Under the pieces are notes generated by a model, which saw only the letters and a list, made by a program, of their open reading frames with translations, made no database searches and was not told where the DNA came from. Of a stretch of 64,000 bases of DNA, positions 52,631 to 62,050 are shown piece after piece; positions within the stretch are counted from its first letter, which is position 1; each line of letters begins with the position of its first letter. A program made the translations under genes and the position numbers. This stretch comes from Planctomycetota bacterium (GTDB taxonomy: Bacteria > Planctomycetota > UBA1135 > UBA2386): the NCBI GenBank assembly GCA_016713175.1, contig JADJPQ010000007.1:186001-250000 (forward strand), in the 5' to 3' direction.

Positions 52631-54847
52631 ATGACGTTCGCCGTCTGGCAACAACCCGCAGCGGACCCGTCCTCGGGCGGCGTCCTGTCGTGGTTGGCCG
52701 ACCTCGCGGCCAGGCCGGGCGTCGTCGAGACCAGTCTGGCGCTGCTGCTGACCGCGATCGCCGCGCTGGTCTGGTTGCGCCTGAGCCGGTTGGTCACGCG
52801 CGTGCGCGAACGGGCGGCGCTGACGGACTACCTGTACGGCGTCGAACAGGCGCTGGCCGGCGATTTCGCCGCGGCCACCAGAAGGCTGCAGGCGGTGTTG
52901 GCCGAGGACCCGGAGAATCACTACGCGCGGTTGTTGCTGGGGCGCGTACTGGCTGCATCGGGCGAACCCGCTGAAGCCCACAAACAGCACCTGTACCTGC
53001 AACGCGCGTTCGCGATCGAGAGCGCCGAGAACGACCTGGCGATGGCCCAGGCGCTGCTGCAGGTGGGCCAGCCCGCCGAGGCCGCCGATGCTGCCGAACG
53101 GGCGCTGGCGGCCATGCCCGAGCACCTCGGCGCGCTGGAGTTCGTGTTCCGCGCCAGGTTGGCGGCGGGCGATCACGCGGCGGCCAGCGTGCGTGGCCGC
53201 CAGTTGTTGGCGCGCCGGCGCGACGGCACCGACCTGATCGCGTTGCGGACCGATGTCGCACATGCCTGCATGCGCGCGGCGCAGTCGGCCCTGCGGCAAG
53301 GCGACGTCCAGGCGGCCAGGGCCCAGGCCGAGCACGCCCGCGCGCTGGTGTCGGGGACGCCCGCCCTGCGGCAGCTCGATGCGGCATTGGCCGTCGCGCG
53401 GACTTCGCTCGCGGAGACCGTCGCGGCACTGTTGCCGCCGCCGGGCGCCGCGGCGCAGCTGCCGGTCGCTGCCGGTCCGAGGTTGCCAGTCGCGGCGGCG
53501 CCGGACCTGCGGGCGCTGACGGCGCTGGTGCCGACGACGCGCTGGCGGTGCAAGGCGTGCGCTGGCGAACTCGCGGCCGGCGTGTTGGTGTGCCCGCATT
53601 GTGGTACCGGCGATTCCTCGATGGTCGACGAGCCGGCGCTGTTCTCCCCGCTGGCGTCACCGACCACGACGCTCGATGCGATCGAAGAGAACGTCGCCCA
53701 CGTCAAGCGCGTGGTCCGCGCCGCAGTCGAAACCGACGATCCGGCCGTTCGCGAAGCTGCGGCTGGCGAAGTGCTGGCCCTGCGGGACAAGGCGGTGCAG
53801 GAACTGCTCGTTGCCGCCTGGCAGCGCAGTGGCGCACCGAGCGATCAGGCTGTGGCACTGCTCCGGCAGATGGGTCCGGCGATCACGCCGGCGCTGTTCG
53901 CCGCCTGCGACGTGCTGTCCCAACAGCGGCTCCTGCCGCTCGGCAGCCGTTCGCCGGCCGCCGTCGTCGGTCGCGTCGTGCAGGGCTTCGACCGCGCGGC
54001 GCTGCCGCACGTCGAGGAACTGTTCGCCTCGGCGCGCGCCGACCACCGCAAGATCCTGATCGACTACTTCATCGAACTCGCCGATCCGCAAGCGTTCCAG
54101 ATCGTGGTCGAGCGCTTTCCGCCGCTCGAGATCCTGCACCGCTTCAACAAGTCCGACGGCGCGGTGTTGCGGCGCTTCCTGCAGTCGCTGCCGCCGGGAC
54201 ACTTCGTCGCCGATGGGCTGTTGCTCGACCCGGCGTTCTATCGCGAGGACGAAGTGCTGGCGGCGATTCCGGCCGCGCCGGCGGCGGCCGTGCTCGAACA
54301 GGTGCTGTTGCGACGCGGGCCGACGCGCACCTTGACCAAGGCGCTGATCGCGGCGCTCGCCGAGGCTGGCTTGGCCGATGTCGCGGAACGGCTGCTGCGG
54401 CAATTCGGCGACCGGATGCTGGACCATGCGTTGGCGGCGTTCACCGATCAGGATCAGGAACCCGCGGTGCGGACGCGATTGGGTCGGCTGCTGACCGCGC
54501 TCGGAGCGCCGGTGGTGGACCGCTTGTGCGGATCGTTCGGCCCGGAGCCGACCTCGCTGGACGACGAGTTGCGCGCCGTGCTCGCGGCGATGGGGGCGGC
54601 GGCGGTGCCGGTGTTGCAGCAGGCCTATGGCCACACTGGCTGGCTCGAACGGATGACCGGCGGTCTCTTGATGCGGCAGACCAATCGCCGCGTGCAGATC
54701 GCGCGTACGCTGCAGGTGATCGGCGGCAGTGCGGCGCGCACGGCGCTGCGGGCGCTGCACGAACAGGAGAAGGACGCCAATCTGCGGTTGCGGCTGCAAC
54801 AGTTGCTGCACCAACCCGACGGAGGCGCCGATGGGCAGGATCGGTGA
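52631..54847 (+). CDS. LapB/YciM-like TPR membrane protein with HEAT extension
   Basis: A 738-residue protein. An N-terminal membrane segment lies at about 34-52 (TSLALLLTAIAALVWLRLS). TPR repeats follow over ~65-270, for example LAGDFAAATRRLQAVLAEDPENHYARLLLG. A zinc ribbon then stands at ~307 (CKACAGELAAGVLVCPHCG). This order, TM-TPR-rubredoxin-like ribbon, is that of LapB (YciM), which controls LPS synthesis. The remaining ~400 residues are HEAT-like helices, not found in LapB. It begins five bases after ddl and its end overlaps the next TPR gene by 17 bases, so an envelope role is likely. Equivalence to LapB is an inference. Confidence 0.8.
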   Translation: MTFAVWQQPAADPSSGGVLSWLADLAARPGVVETSLALLLTAIAALVWLRLSRLVTRVRERAALTDYLYGVEQALAGDFAAATRRLQAVLAEDPENHYARLLLGRVLAASGEPAEAHKQHLYLQRAFAIESAENDLAMAQALLQVGQPAEAADAAERALAAMPEHLGALEFVFRARLAAGDHAAASVRGRQLLARRRDGTDLIALRTDVAHACMRAAQSALRQGDVQAARAQAEHARALVSGTPALRQLDAALAVARTSLAETVAALLPPPGAAAQLPVAAGPRLPVAAAPDLRALTALVPTTRWRCKACAGELAAGVLVCPHCGTGDSSMVDEPALFSPLASPTTTLDAIEENVAHVKRVVRAAVETDDPAVREAAAGEVLALRDKAVQELLVAAWQRSGAPSDQAVALLRQMGPAITPALFAACDVLSQQRLLPLGSRSPAAVVGRVVQGFDRAALPHVEELFASARADHRKILIDYFIELADPQAFQIVVERFPPLEILHRFNKSDGAVLRRFLQSLPPGHFVADGLLLDPAFYREDEVLAAIPAAPAAAVLEQVLLRRGPTRTLTKALIAALAEAGLADVAERLLRQFGDRMLDHALAAFTDQDQEPAVRTRLGRLLTALGAPVVDRLCGSFGPEPTSLDDELRAVLAAMGAAAVPVLQQAYGHTGWLERMTGGLLMRQTNRRVQIARTLQVIGGSAARTALRALHEQEKDANLRLRLQQLLHQPDGGADGQDR

Positions 54848-56096
54848 TTGGCTGCGTCGCGGTCTGACCGCGCCGCTGAGGCTGTTGCTGCCGAAGAACC
54901 CATGGCTGCGGCTCCTGGTGATCGCCTTGCCGATCCTGCTGCTGCTGGCGTTCCTGGAGCCGGCGCTCAACGTGGTGCTGAAGCTGCTCGATCTGGGCAC
55001 GCGCCTGATCGAACCGCTACTGCAGACGGCGGTGGGCCGGATCGTGCTGCTGCTGGTCGTCGTCGGTTTCGGCAGTCTGCTGGCCGCGCTGCTGCTGCGC
55101 GGTCGCGTCGCCGGGTTCCGCGCCCGCGCCGCGCTCGGCCGGCACCTGCAGGCGACCGCCGCGCTGCTCGGCGCCGAGCGCCGCCGTTGCCGCGAACTGT
55201 TCACCAAGGTCGCGCGCTACCGTGGACCGTTGCCGGCCGAGTATCCGGCGTTGGTGCAGGATGCCAACCTGAAGCTCGCACGGCTCGCGCTCGAGGCTGG
55301 TGACGCCGACGACGCGCTGCGCTGGTTGACACGGGTGATCGAGCCGCGGTTGCCCAGGGAACTGCGCCGATCGCTGTTGCAGTTGCGCGTGCAGGCGCTG
55401 GCGCAGCAAGGCGCCGCGTTGCCGCAGTCGGTCGAGGCCGAAGCCACGGCTGCCGTCGAGGAGTTCGGCGACGACTGTGTGCTGCATCGACAACTGCGGC
55501 AGATCGTGCGCGCGCGCGGCGATCTGGCGCAGACGGCGCTGTTGCAGGAGAAGATCGTCAAGCTGGCGCCGGCGGCGGAAGTTGCGCGTGAACGGCAGCA
55601 GCTCGTCGACGATCTGGTGGCCGCCGGCGAAGCCGCGTTGGCGGCCGGCCAGCTCGACGAAGCGCGGCGCGCCTGCAAGAAGCTCGACAAGGCCGCGCGC
55701 GACAAGCCCGCGGCCGGGCTGCTGCTCGGCAAGGTGGCGGCCGCGGCCGGTGACCTGCGCGGTGCGATCCGCGAGTGGGGTGCCACCCGTTCGCCGGAGG
55801 GTCTGGATCACATCGCCGAACTGTTGCGTCAGCATCCGGGGGCGCTGGAGATCCGCGAACTGCTCGAGTGCTGCCCGATGCAGGGCACGCTGCTGCTGGT
55901 CGCCCGCGAACTGGCGCTGGCCGGCGACCGCGACCAGGCTGAACGGGCGGCGCGGGCGGCGGCGCGCGCGCTCGGTCCGACGCCGACGGTCTGCGCGGTG
56001 CTGGCCGAGGTGCTGCAACTGCTCGGGAAAGACGCCGAGGCGCGGCTCCTGTGCGAACAGGCGATCCGGCGCCTGTTGGCGCCAGCGGGCAGCTAG
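54831..56096 (+). CDS. Membrane TPR-like protein
   Basis: A 421-residue protein with two membrane segments at about 22-43 (NPWLRLLVIALPILLLLAFL) and 69-90 (IVLLLVVVGFGSLLAALLLRG). A C-terminal ~330 residues of helical repeat follow, for example LARLALEAGDADDALRWLTRVI and VAARELALAGDRDQAERAAR, typical of TPR/Sel1-like scaffolds. The ATG at 54831 overlaps the end of the LapB-like gene and is preceded by GGAGGCGCC. It likely partners the preceding TPR protein in a membrane complex; no catalytic motif is seen. Confidence 0.75.
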   Translation: MGRIGDWLRRGLTAPLRLLLPKNPWLRLLVIALPILLLLAFLEPALNVVLKLLDLGTRLIEPLLQTAVGRIVLLLVVVGFGSLLAALLLRGRVAGFRARAALGRHLQATAALLGAERRRCRELFTKVARYRGPLPAEYPALVQDANLKLARLALEAGDADDALRWLTRVIEPRLPRELRRSLLQLRVQALAQQGAALPQSVEAEATAAVEEFGDDCVLHRQLRQIVRARGDLAQTALLQEKIVKLAPAAEVARERQQLVDDLVAAGEAALAAGQLDEARRACKKLDKAARDKPAAGLLLGKVAAAAGDLRGAIREWGATRSPEGLDHIAELLRQHPGALEIRELLECCPMQGTLLLVARELALAGDRDQAERAARAAARALGPTPTVCAVLAEVLQLLGKDAEARLLCEQAIRRLLAPAGS

Positions 56097-56150
56097 AATG
56101 TGCCGTCGGCGATCGCGGTTGCGGTCGCATTCCTCAACGGAGATCCAGGC

Positions 56151-57509
56151 ATGGAGTGTTCGCACAGCAAGTCCCCGGCGCTCGTCGTCGCTGGCTGGTT
56201 GTCGTTGTTGCCGCTATGCGCGCAGGGTGCCGACTACGCGGCACCGCTGCGACTGCAGGCAGGCGACGGGTTCCTCGGCGCGGGTCGGCTGTACCCGTCG
56301 CCAGTGTTCCACGACGTCAATGGCGATGGTCGCATTGACCTCGTCGTCGGTGATCTGGTCGGGCATCTGACGGTCGCGTTGCGCGAACCGGGTGATGGGC
56401 CGCCGCGCTTTGGCAAGGAGCAGACGCTGAAGGCCGTCGATGGGCAGGAACTCGACTTCGGCAACTGGTGATGCATCGGCATGAGTCCACAGTTCGTGGA
56501 CTTCAACGCGGATGGGCACCTGGACATCGTCGCCGGCATCTTCGACGGTTCGCCGCACGTCGCGCTCGGCAGCGCCAATGGCTACATCCAGCCGGTGCAG
56601 ATTCTCGACCAGGAGGGCCAACGGATCGTGCTGAACCAGTTCTGGAACTTCGAGACCAAGAAGTGGGATGCGACGACGCGCTGCGATCCGCCGACCGGTG
56701 AACTGCCCAAGGGGCAGTGCACGTCCGCGTTCGCGTGGGACCTCGATGCCGACGGCGACCTCGATCTATTGCTCGGTGACTACACCGGCGGCGTGCTGTA
56801 CCTGCGCCGCAACGAGGGCACTGCTACCGCGGCGAAGTTCGCCACGCGCAACGAGCCGGTGTTGGCCGGCGGCAAGCCGTTGATGGTGCCGCACAAGATG
56901 GCGACGCCGCGGGTGCTCGACTTCGATCGCGACGGCCTGCAGGACCTGGTGATCGGCAGCATGGGTGATGCCTACGGGGCGGGGGAAGGCGGGGCGGTCT
57001 ATCTGTTCCGCAACGCCGGCGAGAATGGCGCGCCGCAGTTCGGCGAACCGACGGTGCTGGTCGTCCCAAGCACCAAGGGCCATGTCGATGGCCCGGTGCG
57101 GCCCGATGCCGGGCTCTACATGGATGTCGCCGACTTCGAAGGCGACGGCGACCTGGATCTCGTGGTCGGCGGCTACTCGATGTGGCAGCCGAAGGCGCCG
57201 GAACTGACCGACGCGCAGAAGGCGCGGGTCAAGGAGCTGCGCGCCGCGATCGACGAAACCTCGAAGGCGATGTCGGCGATCTACCAGGCGATCCAGAAGG
57301 CGGTCGAGGGCCTCGACGAAGAGGCTGCATCCACCAGGCGCAAAGAACTGATGGCCGCGAAGCAGGACGAACTGGCGGCGATCGGCAAGCGCAACAAGGA
57401 ACTGCGGACCGAGCTGGAACCGATGTCCGCGGATCAGAAGCGCGAGTCGTTCGTCTGGCTGTACGAGAACAAGGCCCAGGCGCCGGCGGCACCCGTTCGC
57501 CGGCCGTAG
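56151..57509 (+). CDS. FG-GAP repeat protein with in-frame UGA; candidate selenoprotein
   Basis: A secreted protein of 452 residues if the UGA is read through. The start MECSHSKSPALVVAGWLSLL is a signal peptide and GGAG precedes the ATG. FG-GAP units with Ca-binding loops follow: DVNGDGRIDLVVGD, DFNADGHLDIVAG, DLDADGDLDLLLGDY, DFDRDGLQDLVIGS, and DFEGDGDLDLVVGG. A coiled-coil tail closes it. The reading frame is interrupted once, by TGA at 56469-56471 (codon 107). The same frame continues at once as CIGMSPQFVDFN. The upstream part alone lacks most repeats, and the downstream part alone lacks a signal peptide. UGA is the normal stop of many neighbours, so it is not reassigned generally. A hairpin follows 12 bases after the TGA (next entry). 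Alternatives are a nonsense mutation or a base error. Confidence 0.75.
56484..56502 (+). promoter_or_regulatory. Candidate bacterial SECIS hairpin
   Basis: AGTCCAC (56484-56490) and GTGGACT (56496-56502) pair perfectly over 7 bp, with a G-T pair extending the base, around the loop AGTTC. The loop begins 20 bases after the TGA and has G as its second base. The spacing (16-37) and a G in the first two loop positions match the published bacterial SECIS search model as I remember it. Confidence 0.5.
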
Positions 57510-57606
57510 GCGGCCGGTCGGGATCGGCAAAGAGGCGGCGGGCAGCCCGCGGCAAGGACACCCTTGCCGCCAGCGCGTCCGCCGGCATACTGTTCGGCCC
57601 GCACTC

Positions 57607-57693
57607 GCCGGAGTGGCGGAATCGGCAGACGCACGGGTTTCAAAAACCCGCGCCCGTAAGGGCGTGGGGGTTCAAGTCCCCCCTCCGGCACCA
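57607..57693 (+). tRNA. tRNA-Leu (anticodon CAA)
   Basis: An 87-base class II tRNA. The acceptor GCCGGAG pairs with CTCCGGC, followed by A and an encoded CCA (57691-57693). The anticodon stem CGGGT/ACCCG encloses TTCAAAA, giving anticodon CAA (57641-57643), which reads UUG. The long variable arm CGCCCGTAAGGGCG is typical of Leu tRNA, and the T-arm GGGGGTTCAAGTCCCCC is intact. It lies alone between the FG-GAP gene and guaB. Confidence 0.97.
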
Positions 57694-57807
57694 ACACGCT
57701 GCGCTCAGGGCGCCGGTCGCGCCGAGTTGCCCGCCGATGCCAGTGGCAGAAGTGCCGTCCGGCTGCTAACCTCCCAACGCTTTCCCGACCTACCCGGAGA
57801 AAGCCGC

Positions 57808-59265
57808 TTGGCTGAGTTCCTCGGCGAAGGCCTCACCTACGACGACGTCCTGCTGGTGCCGCAACTGGCCACGGCTCTGCCGCGCGACGTCGATACCCGC
57901 ACCCGGTTCTGCCGCGGCGTCCATCTGCAGGTGCCGATCGCCGGTGCGGCGATGGACACCGTCACCGAATCGCGGATGGCGGTCGCGCTGGCCCAGCAGG
58001 GCGGCATCGGCATCATCCACAAGAACCTGTCGGTCGACGTCCAGGTTCGCGAGGTCGACAAGGTCAAGCGCTCGGCGAACGGCGTGATCCAGGATCCGGT
58101 CGCGCTGCGGCCCGATGACACCGTCGGCAAGGCCAAGGACCTGATGACGACGCACAAGATCAGCGGTCTGCCGGTGGTCGACGACCATCGCCGCGTGATC
58201 GGCATCCTGACGCATCGCGACCTGCGCTTCGTCGATGCCCGCGACACCAAGGTCGCCGCGGTGATGACGGCGCAGAACCTGGTGACGGCGGCCCCGGGCA
58301 CGACGCTCGAGCAAGCGCGGACGATCCTGCGCCGCAACAAGGTCGAGAAACTGATCCTGGTCCAGCAGGACGGCACGCTGGCCGGCCTGATCACGATGAA
58401 GGACATCCGCGGCACCGAGGAGTTCCCGCAGGCCGCGCGCGACAGCCGCGGTCGGCTGGTCGTCGGCGCGGCCGTCGGCGTGCACGATCTGCCGCGCGTC
58501 GGCCGCCTGGTCGAAGCCGGCTGCGACGTGATCGTCGTTGACACCGCGCATGGCCACAGCAAGAACGTCATCGAGACGGTGCTGGCGATCAAGAAGCACG
58601 GACCGATCCCGGTGGTGGCGGGCAACGTCGCGACGACCGACGGCGCCAAGGCGCTGGTCGACGCTGGCGCCGATGGTGTCAAGGTCGGGATCGGGCCGGG
58701 CTCGATCTGCACGACGCGGATCGTCACCGGCTGCGGCGTGCCGCAGTTGACCGCGGTGCTCGATGCGGTGAAGGCCTGTGGTCCTGCCGACGTGCCGGTC
58801 GTCGCCGATGGCGGCGTCCGGCAGAGCGGCGACATCGTCAAGGCCCTGGCCGCGGGCGCGTCGTGCGTGATGCTCGGGTCCCTGCTGGCGGGGACCGACG
58901 AATCGCCGGGCGAGACCATTCTCTACCGCGGCCGTTCGTTCAAGACCGTGCGCGGCATGGGCTCGCTGGGCGCCATGGAGGCCGGTTCGGCCGATCGCTA
59001 CGCGCAGGGCGAAGTTCGCGACAAGATGAAGTTCGTGCCCGAGGGCGTCGAAGGCATGGTGCCCTACAAGGGCTCGGCGCCGGACTACATCTACCAGCTG
59101 GTCGGTGGCCTGCGGTCGGGCATGGGCTATTGCGGTGCGCGCACGCTGCCCGAACTGGCGGCGAAGGCGAAGTTCCTGCGGGTCACGGCGGCCGGGCTGC
59201 GCGAGTCGCATCCGCACGACATCCAGATCACCAAGGAGGCGCCGAACTACACCGGCGAAGCATGA
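57808..59265 (+). CDS. guaB: IMP dehydrogenase
   Basis: A 485-residue enzyme that oxidises IMP to XMP with NAD in guanine nucleotide synthesis. It opens with GEGLTYDDVLLVPQ, has two CBS domains at about residues 95-210 (MTTHKISGLPVVDD, LRRNKVEKLILVQQDG), and the catalytic loop GIGPGSICTTRIVTG with its Cys. GGVRQSGDIVKALAAGA and YRGMGSLGAM-like GMGSLGAME are present. The start is the TTG at 57808, set by the GGAGAAAG four bases upstream; a TAACCT box lies at 57767-57772. guaA overlaps its stop. Confidence 0.93.
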   Translation: MAEFLGEGLTYDDVLLVPQLATALPRDVDTRTRFCRGVHLQVPIAGAAMDTVTESRMAVALAQQGGIGIIHKNLSVDVQVREVDKVKRSANGVIQDPVALRPDDTVGKAKDLMTTHKISGLPVVDDHRRVIGILTHRDLRFVDARDTKVAAVMTAQNLVTAAPGTTLEQARTILRRNKVEKLILVQQDGTLAGLITMKDIRGTEEFPQAARDSRGRLVVGAAVGVHDLPRVGRLVEAGCDVIVVDTAHGHSKNVIETVLAIKKHGPIPVVAGNVATTDGAKALVDAGADGVKVGIGPGSICTTRIVTGCGVPQLTAVLDAVKACGPADVPVVADGGVRQSGDIVKALAAGASCVMLGSLLAGTDESPGETILYRGRSFKTVRGMGSLGAMEAGSADRYAQGEVRDKMKFVPEGVEGMVPYKGSAPDYIYQLVGGLRSGMGYCGARTLPELAAKAKFLRVTAAGLRESHPHDIQITKEAPNYTGEA

Positions 59266-60827
59266 GCCAACAACCGGAAGGACCGCAGGGAGGCGTGCTG
59301 ATCGTCGACTTCGGCGCCCAGTACTGCCAGTTGATCGCCCGGCGCGTGCGCGAACTCGGCGTCTATTCGCGGATCACGGTGCCGGAGCGCGCGATGTTCA
59401 CGTTCACGCACATGCGGCCGCAGGCGGTGATCCTGAGCGGCGGTCCGCGTTCGGTCTACGAACACGATGCGCCGCAGCTCGATCGCAAGATCCTCGACCA
59501 GGGCGTGCCGGTGCTCGGCATCTGCTATGGCCTGCAGTGGCTGGCGCAGAATCTCGGCGGCGAAGTGACGCCGGCCAGTTCGGGTGCCGAGTACGGGCGC
59601 ACCGAGATGCGGATCGACGACGCGGGCGAACTGCTGGCCGGCGTCCGGCAGGACGGCATCGTCTGGATGTCGCACGGCGACAAGGTGGCGAAGCTGCCAC
59701 CGGGGTTCTCGGTGCTGGCGCGCAGCGCGCCGTGTCCGTTCGCGGTCGTGGCCGATCGCGCACGTGGCTTCTACGGCCTGCAGTTCCATCCGGAAGTCGC
59801 GCACACGCAGGACGGCGGCGTGATGCTGGAGAACTTCGTCCGCGCGATCGGCAAGTGCCGGAGCGACTGGAATCCCGGCAACATCGTCGACGCCAAGGTC
59901 GCCGCGGTCCGCGAACTCGTGGGGCCGGACGGCGAGGTCGTGATGGGCCTGTCCGGCGGCGTCGACAGCTCGGTGGCGGCGGTCATCATCCACCGCGCGA
60001 TCGGCCGGCGGCTGCACTGCGTGTTCGTCGACAATGGGCTGCTGCGCGCGGGCGAACGCGACGGCGTCGAGTCGTTGTTCCGCGACGACTACCACATGGA
60101 CGTCAAGATCGTCGATGCCAGCGAACGGTTCCTCGGCGAGCTGCGCGGCATCATCGACCCCGAGCACAAGCGCAAGGTCGTCGGCAAGGTGTTCGTCGAC
60201 GTGTTCCGCGACGAAGCGCGATCGCTGCGGTCGGCGAAGTTCCTCGGCCAGGGCACGCTGTATCCCGACGTCATCGAATCGGTGGCGGCGCACGGCGGCG
60301 CGACCTCGACGATCAAGAGCCATCACAATGTCGGTGGGCTGCCCAAGGACCTCGACATGACGCTGGTGGAGCCGCTGCGCGATCTGTTCAAGGACGAGGT
60401 TCGGGCGCTCGGTCGCCAGCTCGGCCTGCCGAGCAGCCTGGTCGATCGGCAGCCGTTCCCCGGACCGGGGCTGGCGGTGCGCTGTCTGGGCGAGGTGACG
60501 CGGCAGAAGCTCGAGCCGCTGCGCCAGGCGGATGCAATCGTCCGCGACGAGGTCGAGAAGCGCGGCTTGCAGCAGGGTCTGTGGCAGTACTTCGCCGTCT
60601 ACCTGCCGATCAAGTCGGTCGGCGTCAAGGGCGACGCGCGCGTCTATGAGGACGTCTGCATGCTGCGGGTCGTCAGTTCGCAGGATGCGATGACGGCGGA
60701 CTGGGAACTGCTGCCGGTCGACGTGCTGCGGAGGATCTCGAACCGGATCCTGAACGAGGTCAAGGGCTTCTCGCGCGTGGGTCTCGACATCAGCAGCAAA
60801 CCGCCGGCGACGATCGAGTGGGAGTGA
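59262..60827 (+). CDS. guaA: GMP synthase (glutamine-hydrolysing)
   Basis: A 521-residue enzyme that converts XMP to GMP using glutamine. The class I amidotransferase part has GVPVLGICYGLQWLAQ (nucleophile Cys88) and FYGLQFHPEV (His and Glu). The ATP-pyrophosphatase part has GLSGGVDSSVAAVI near 230 and HHNVGGLP, and the dimer part ends RVGLDISSKPPATIEWE. All parts are intact. The ATG overlaps the guaB stop (ATGA), forming a coupled guaBA pair. The next gene starts four bases after its stop with GTG. Confidence 0.96.
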   Translation: MSQQPEGPQGGVLIVDFGAQYCQLIARRVRELGVYSRITVPERAMFTFTHMRPQAVILSGGPRSVYEHDAPQLDRKILDQGVPVLGICYGLQWLAQNLGGEVTPASSGAEYGRTEMRIDDAGELLAGVRQDGIVWMSHGDKVAKLPPGFSVLARSAPCPFAVVADRARGFYGLQFHPEVAHTQDGGVMLENFVRAIGKCRSDWNPGNIVDAKVAAVRELVGPDGEVVMGLSGGVDSSVAAVIIHRAIGRRLHCVFVDNGLLRAGERDGVESLFRDDYHMDVKIVDASERFLGELRGIIDPEHKRKVVGKVFVDVFRDEARSLRSAKFLGQGTLYPDVIESVAAHGGATSTIKSHHNVGGLPKDLDMTLVEPLRDLFKDEVRALGRQLGLPSSLVDRQPFPGPGLAVRCLGEVTRQKLEPLRQADAIVRDEVEKRGLQQGLWQYFAVYLPIKSVGVKGDARVYEDVCMLRVVSSQDAMTADWELLPVDVLRRISNRILNEVKGFSRVGLDISSKPPATIEWE

Positions 60828-60831
60828 TCGC

Positions 60832-61998
60832 GTGGACCTTCTGCGCCTGCAGCGGAACTGGGACAACCTCGGGCGTACGGATCCGCTGTGGGCGATCCTG
60901 TCGCACCCGACGACCCGCGGTGGCAACTGGGATCCCGAGGCGTTCCTGCGCACCGGCGTCGACTTCGTTCGTTGGGTTGCGCTGCATCTCGAGGGACTGG
61001 GCGCGCTGCCTGCTCGTGGCGATGCGTTGGATTTCGGCTGTGGGCAGGGCCGGCTGACGCAGGCGTTGGCGGGGTGGTTCGAACGTCCGGTGGGTGTCGA
61101 CCTGGCGCCGTCGATGATCGAGGGCGCGCGCGCGATCGATCGCACCGGCGGCCGCGCGCGGTTCCTGGTCAACGATCGGCCGGACCTGCGGCAGTTCGCC
61201 GACGCCAGCTTCGATTTCGTGCTGACGGCGCTGGTGCTGCAGCACATGGTGCCCGAGTACGCGGCCGGTTACCTGCGCGAGTTCGTCCGGGTGCTGCGGC
61301 CCGGCGGCTTCGCGTTCGTGCAACTGCCGGTCGAACCGTTGGCTCGTCGTGCGGTCGCAGCGCCGCCGGTCGCCCAGCTCGGTGGCAGCGCGGGGTTGGT
61401 CGCGCGCACGTCCGTGCATCCGGTCGGCGGCTTCATCTACGCCGGTGAATGGCGCTGGCACCGTGTGCACCTGGTCAACGCCGGGCGGTCGCCCTGGTTG
61501 GCGCGCGGTCTTGGTGCGGTGGCGATCGCCGCCCGGTGGTTGCGGCTGAACGGCGCTGCCGTCGCGCCGGCGACCCAGGTGCCGTTGCCGCACGATGTGT
61601 CGCCCCAGAGCGCGGCGGAGGTCCTGGTCGCGATGCAGGCCCCGATCTACGACGGATCCCTGCAGTTGGCGTTCCTGCCGGCGATCGCTGCTGCATGGAT
61701 CGAGTCGGCGGACAACCCGGCCGCGCGTTCAGTCGTGCAGATCGTGCCCCGGGCGATCGAACTTCATCCGGAAGATGCACTGGTCGGGTGTCCGCCGCCG
61801 CCGTCGCCGGATGCCGGCCGGCATCTTGCCGGGGCTGAGCGGGGCGGCGAACAGCACATCGAAGTCCATGGCACGGCGATCCAGCACGTGCTGGAGATCG
61901 TGGCCGCCGCCGGCGGACGCGTGGTCGACGTCGGCGAGGACGACTGGGCCGGCCCGGAATGGTTGTCGGCGCACTACCTGATCCACAAGCCGCAGTGA
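60832..61998 (+). CDS. SAM-dependent methyltransferase, small-molecule or polymer type
   Basis: A 388-residue protein. The N-terminus LQRNWDNLGRTDPLWAILSHP is typical of a broad methyltransferase group. The SAM site is LDFGCGQGRLTQALAGWF at about 64, then VGVDLAPSMIEGAR, FDFVLTALVLQHM and VLRPGGFAFVQLPV. The last ~180 residues form a second domain of unknown role with VARTSVHPVGGFIYAG and VPLPHDVSPQSAAEVLVAM. A GTG start at 60832 follows guaA closely, so it is probably cotranscribed, though a purine link is not suggested by sequence. Convergent with the next secreted protein. Confidence 0.78.
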   Translation: MDLLRLQRNWDNLGRTDPLWAILSHPTTRGGNWDPEAFLRTGVDFVRWVALHLEGLGALPARGDALDFGCGQGRLTQALAGWFERPVGVDLAPSMIEGARAIDRTGGRARFLVNDRPDLRQFADASFDFVLTALVLQHMVPEYAAGYLREFVRVLRPGGFAFVQLPVEPLARRAVAAPPVAQLGGSAGLVARTSVHPVGGFIYAGEWRWHRVHLVNAGRSPWLARGLGAVAIAARWLRLNGAAVAPATQVPLPHDVSPQSAAEVLVAMQAPIYDGSLQLAFLPAIAAAWIESADNPAARSVVQIVPRAIELHPEDALVGCPPPPSPDAGRHLAGAERGGEQHIEVHGTAIQHVLEIVAAAGGRVVDVGEDDWAGPEWLSAHYLIHKPQ

Positions 61999-62050
61999 CG
62001 TTCGCGTGGCGCCGGCGGCGGCAGCCCAGACCCGCCGGTGGCCACGGCGT

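Noticed and set aside
56481..57509. A separate gene starting at the ATG after the UGA
   Set aside because: It would begin in the middle of an FG-GAP unit, lacks a signal peptide and a ribosome site, and is in exactly the same frame as the upstream part.
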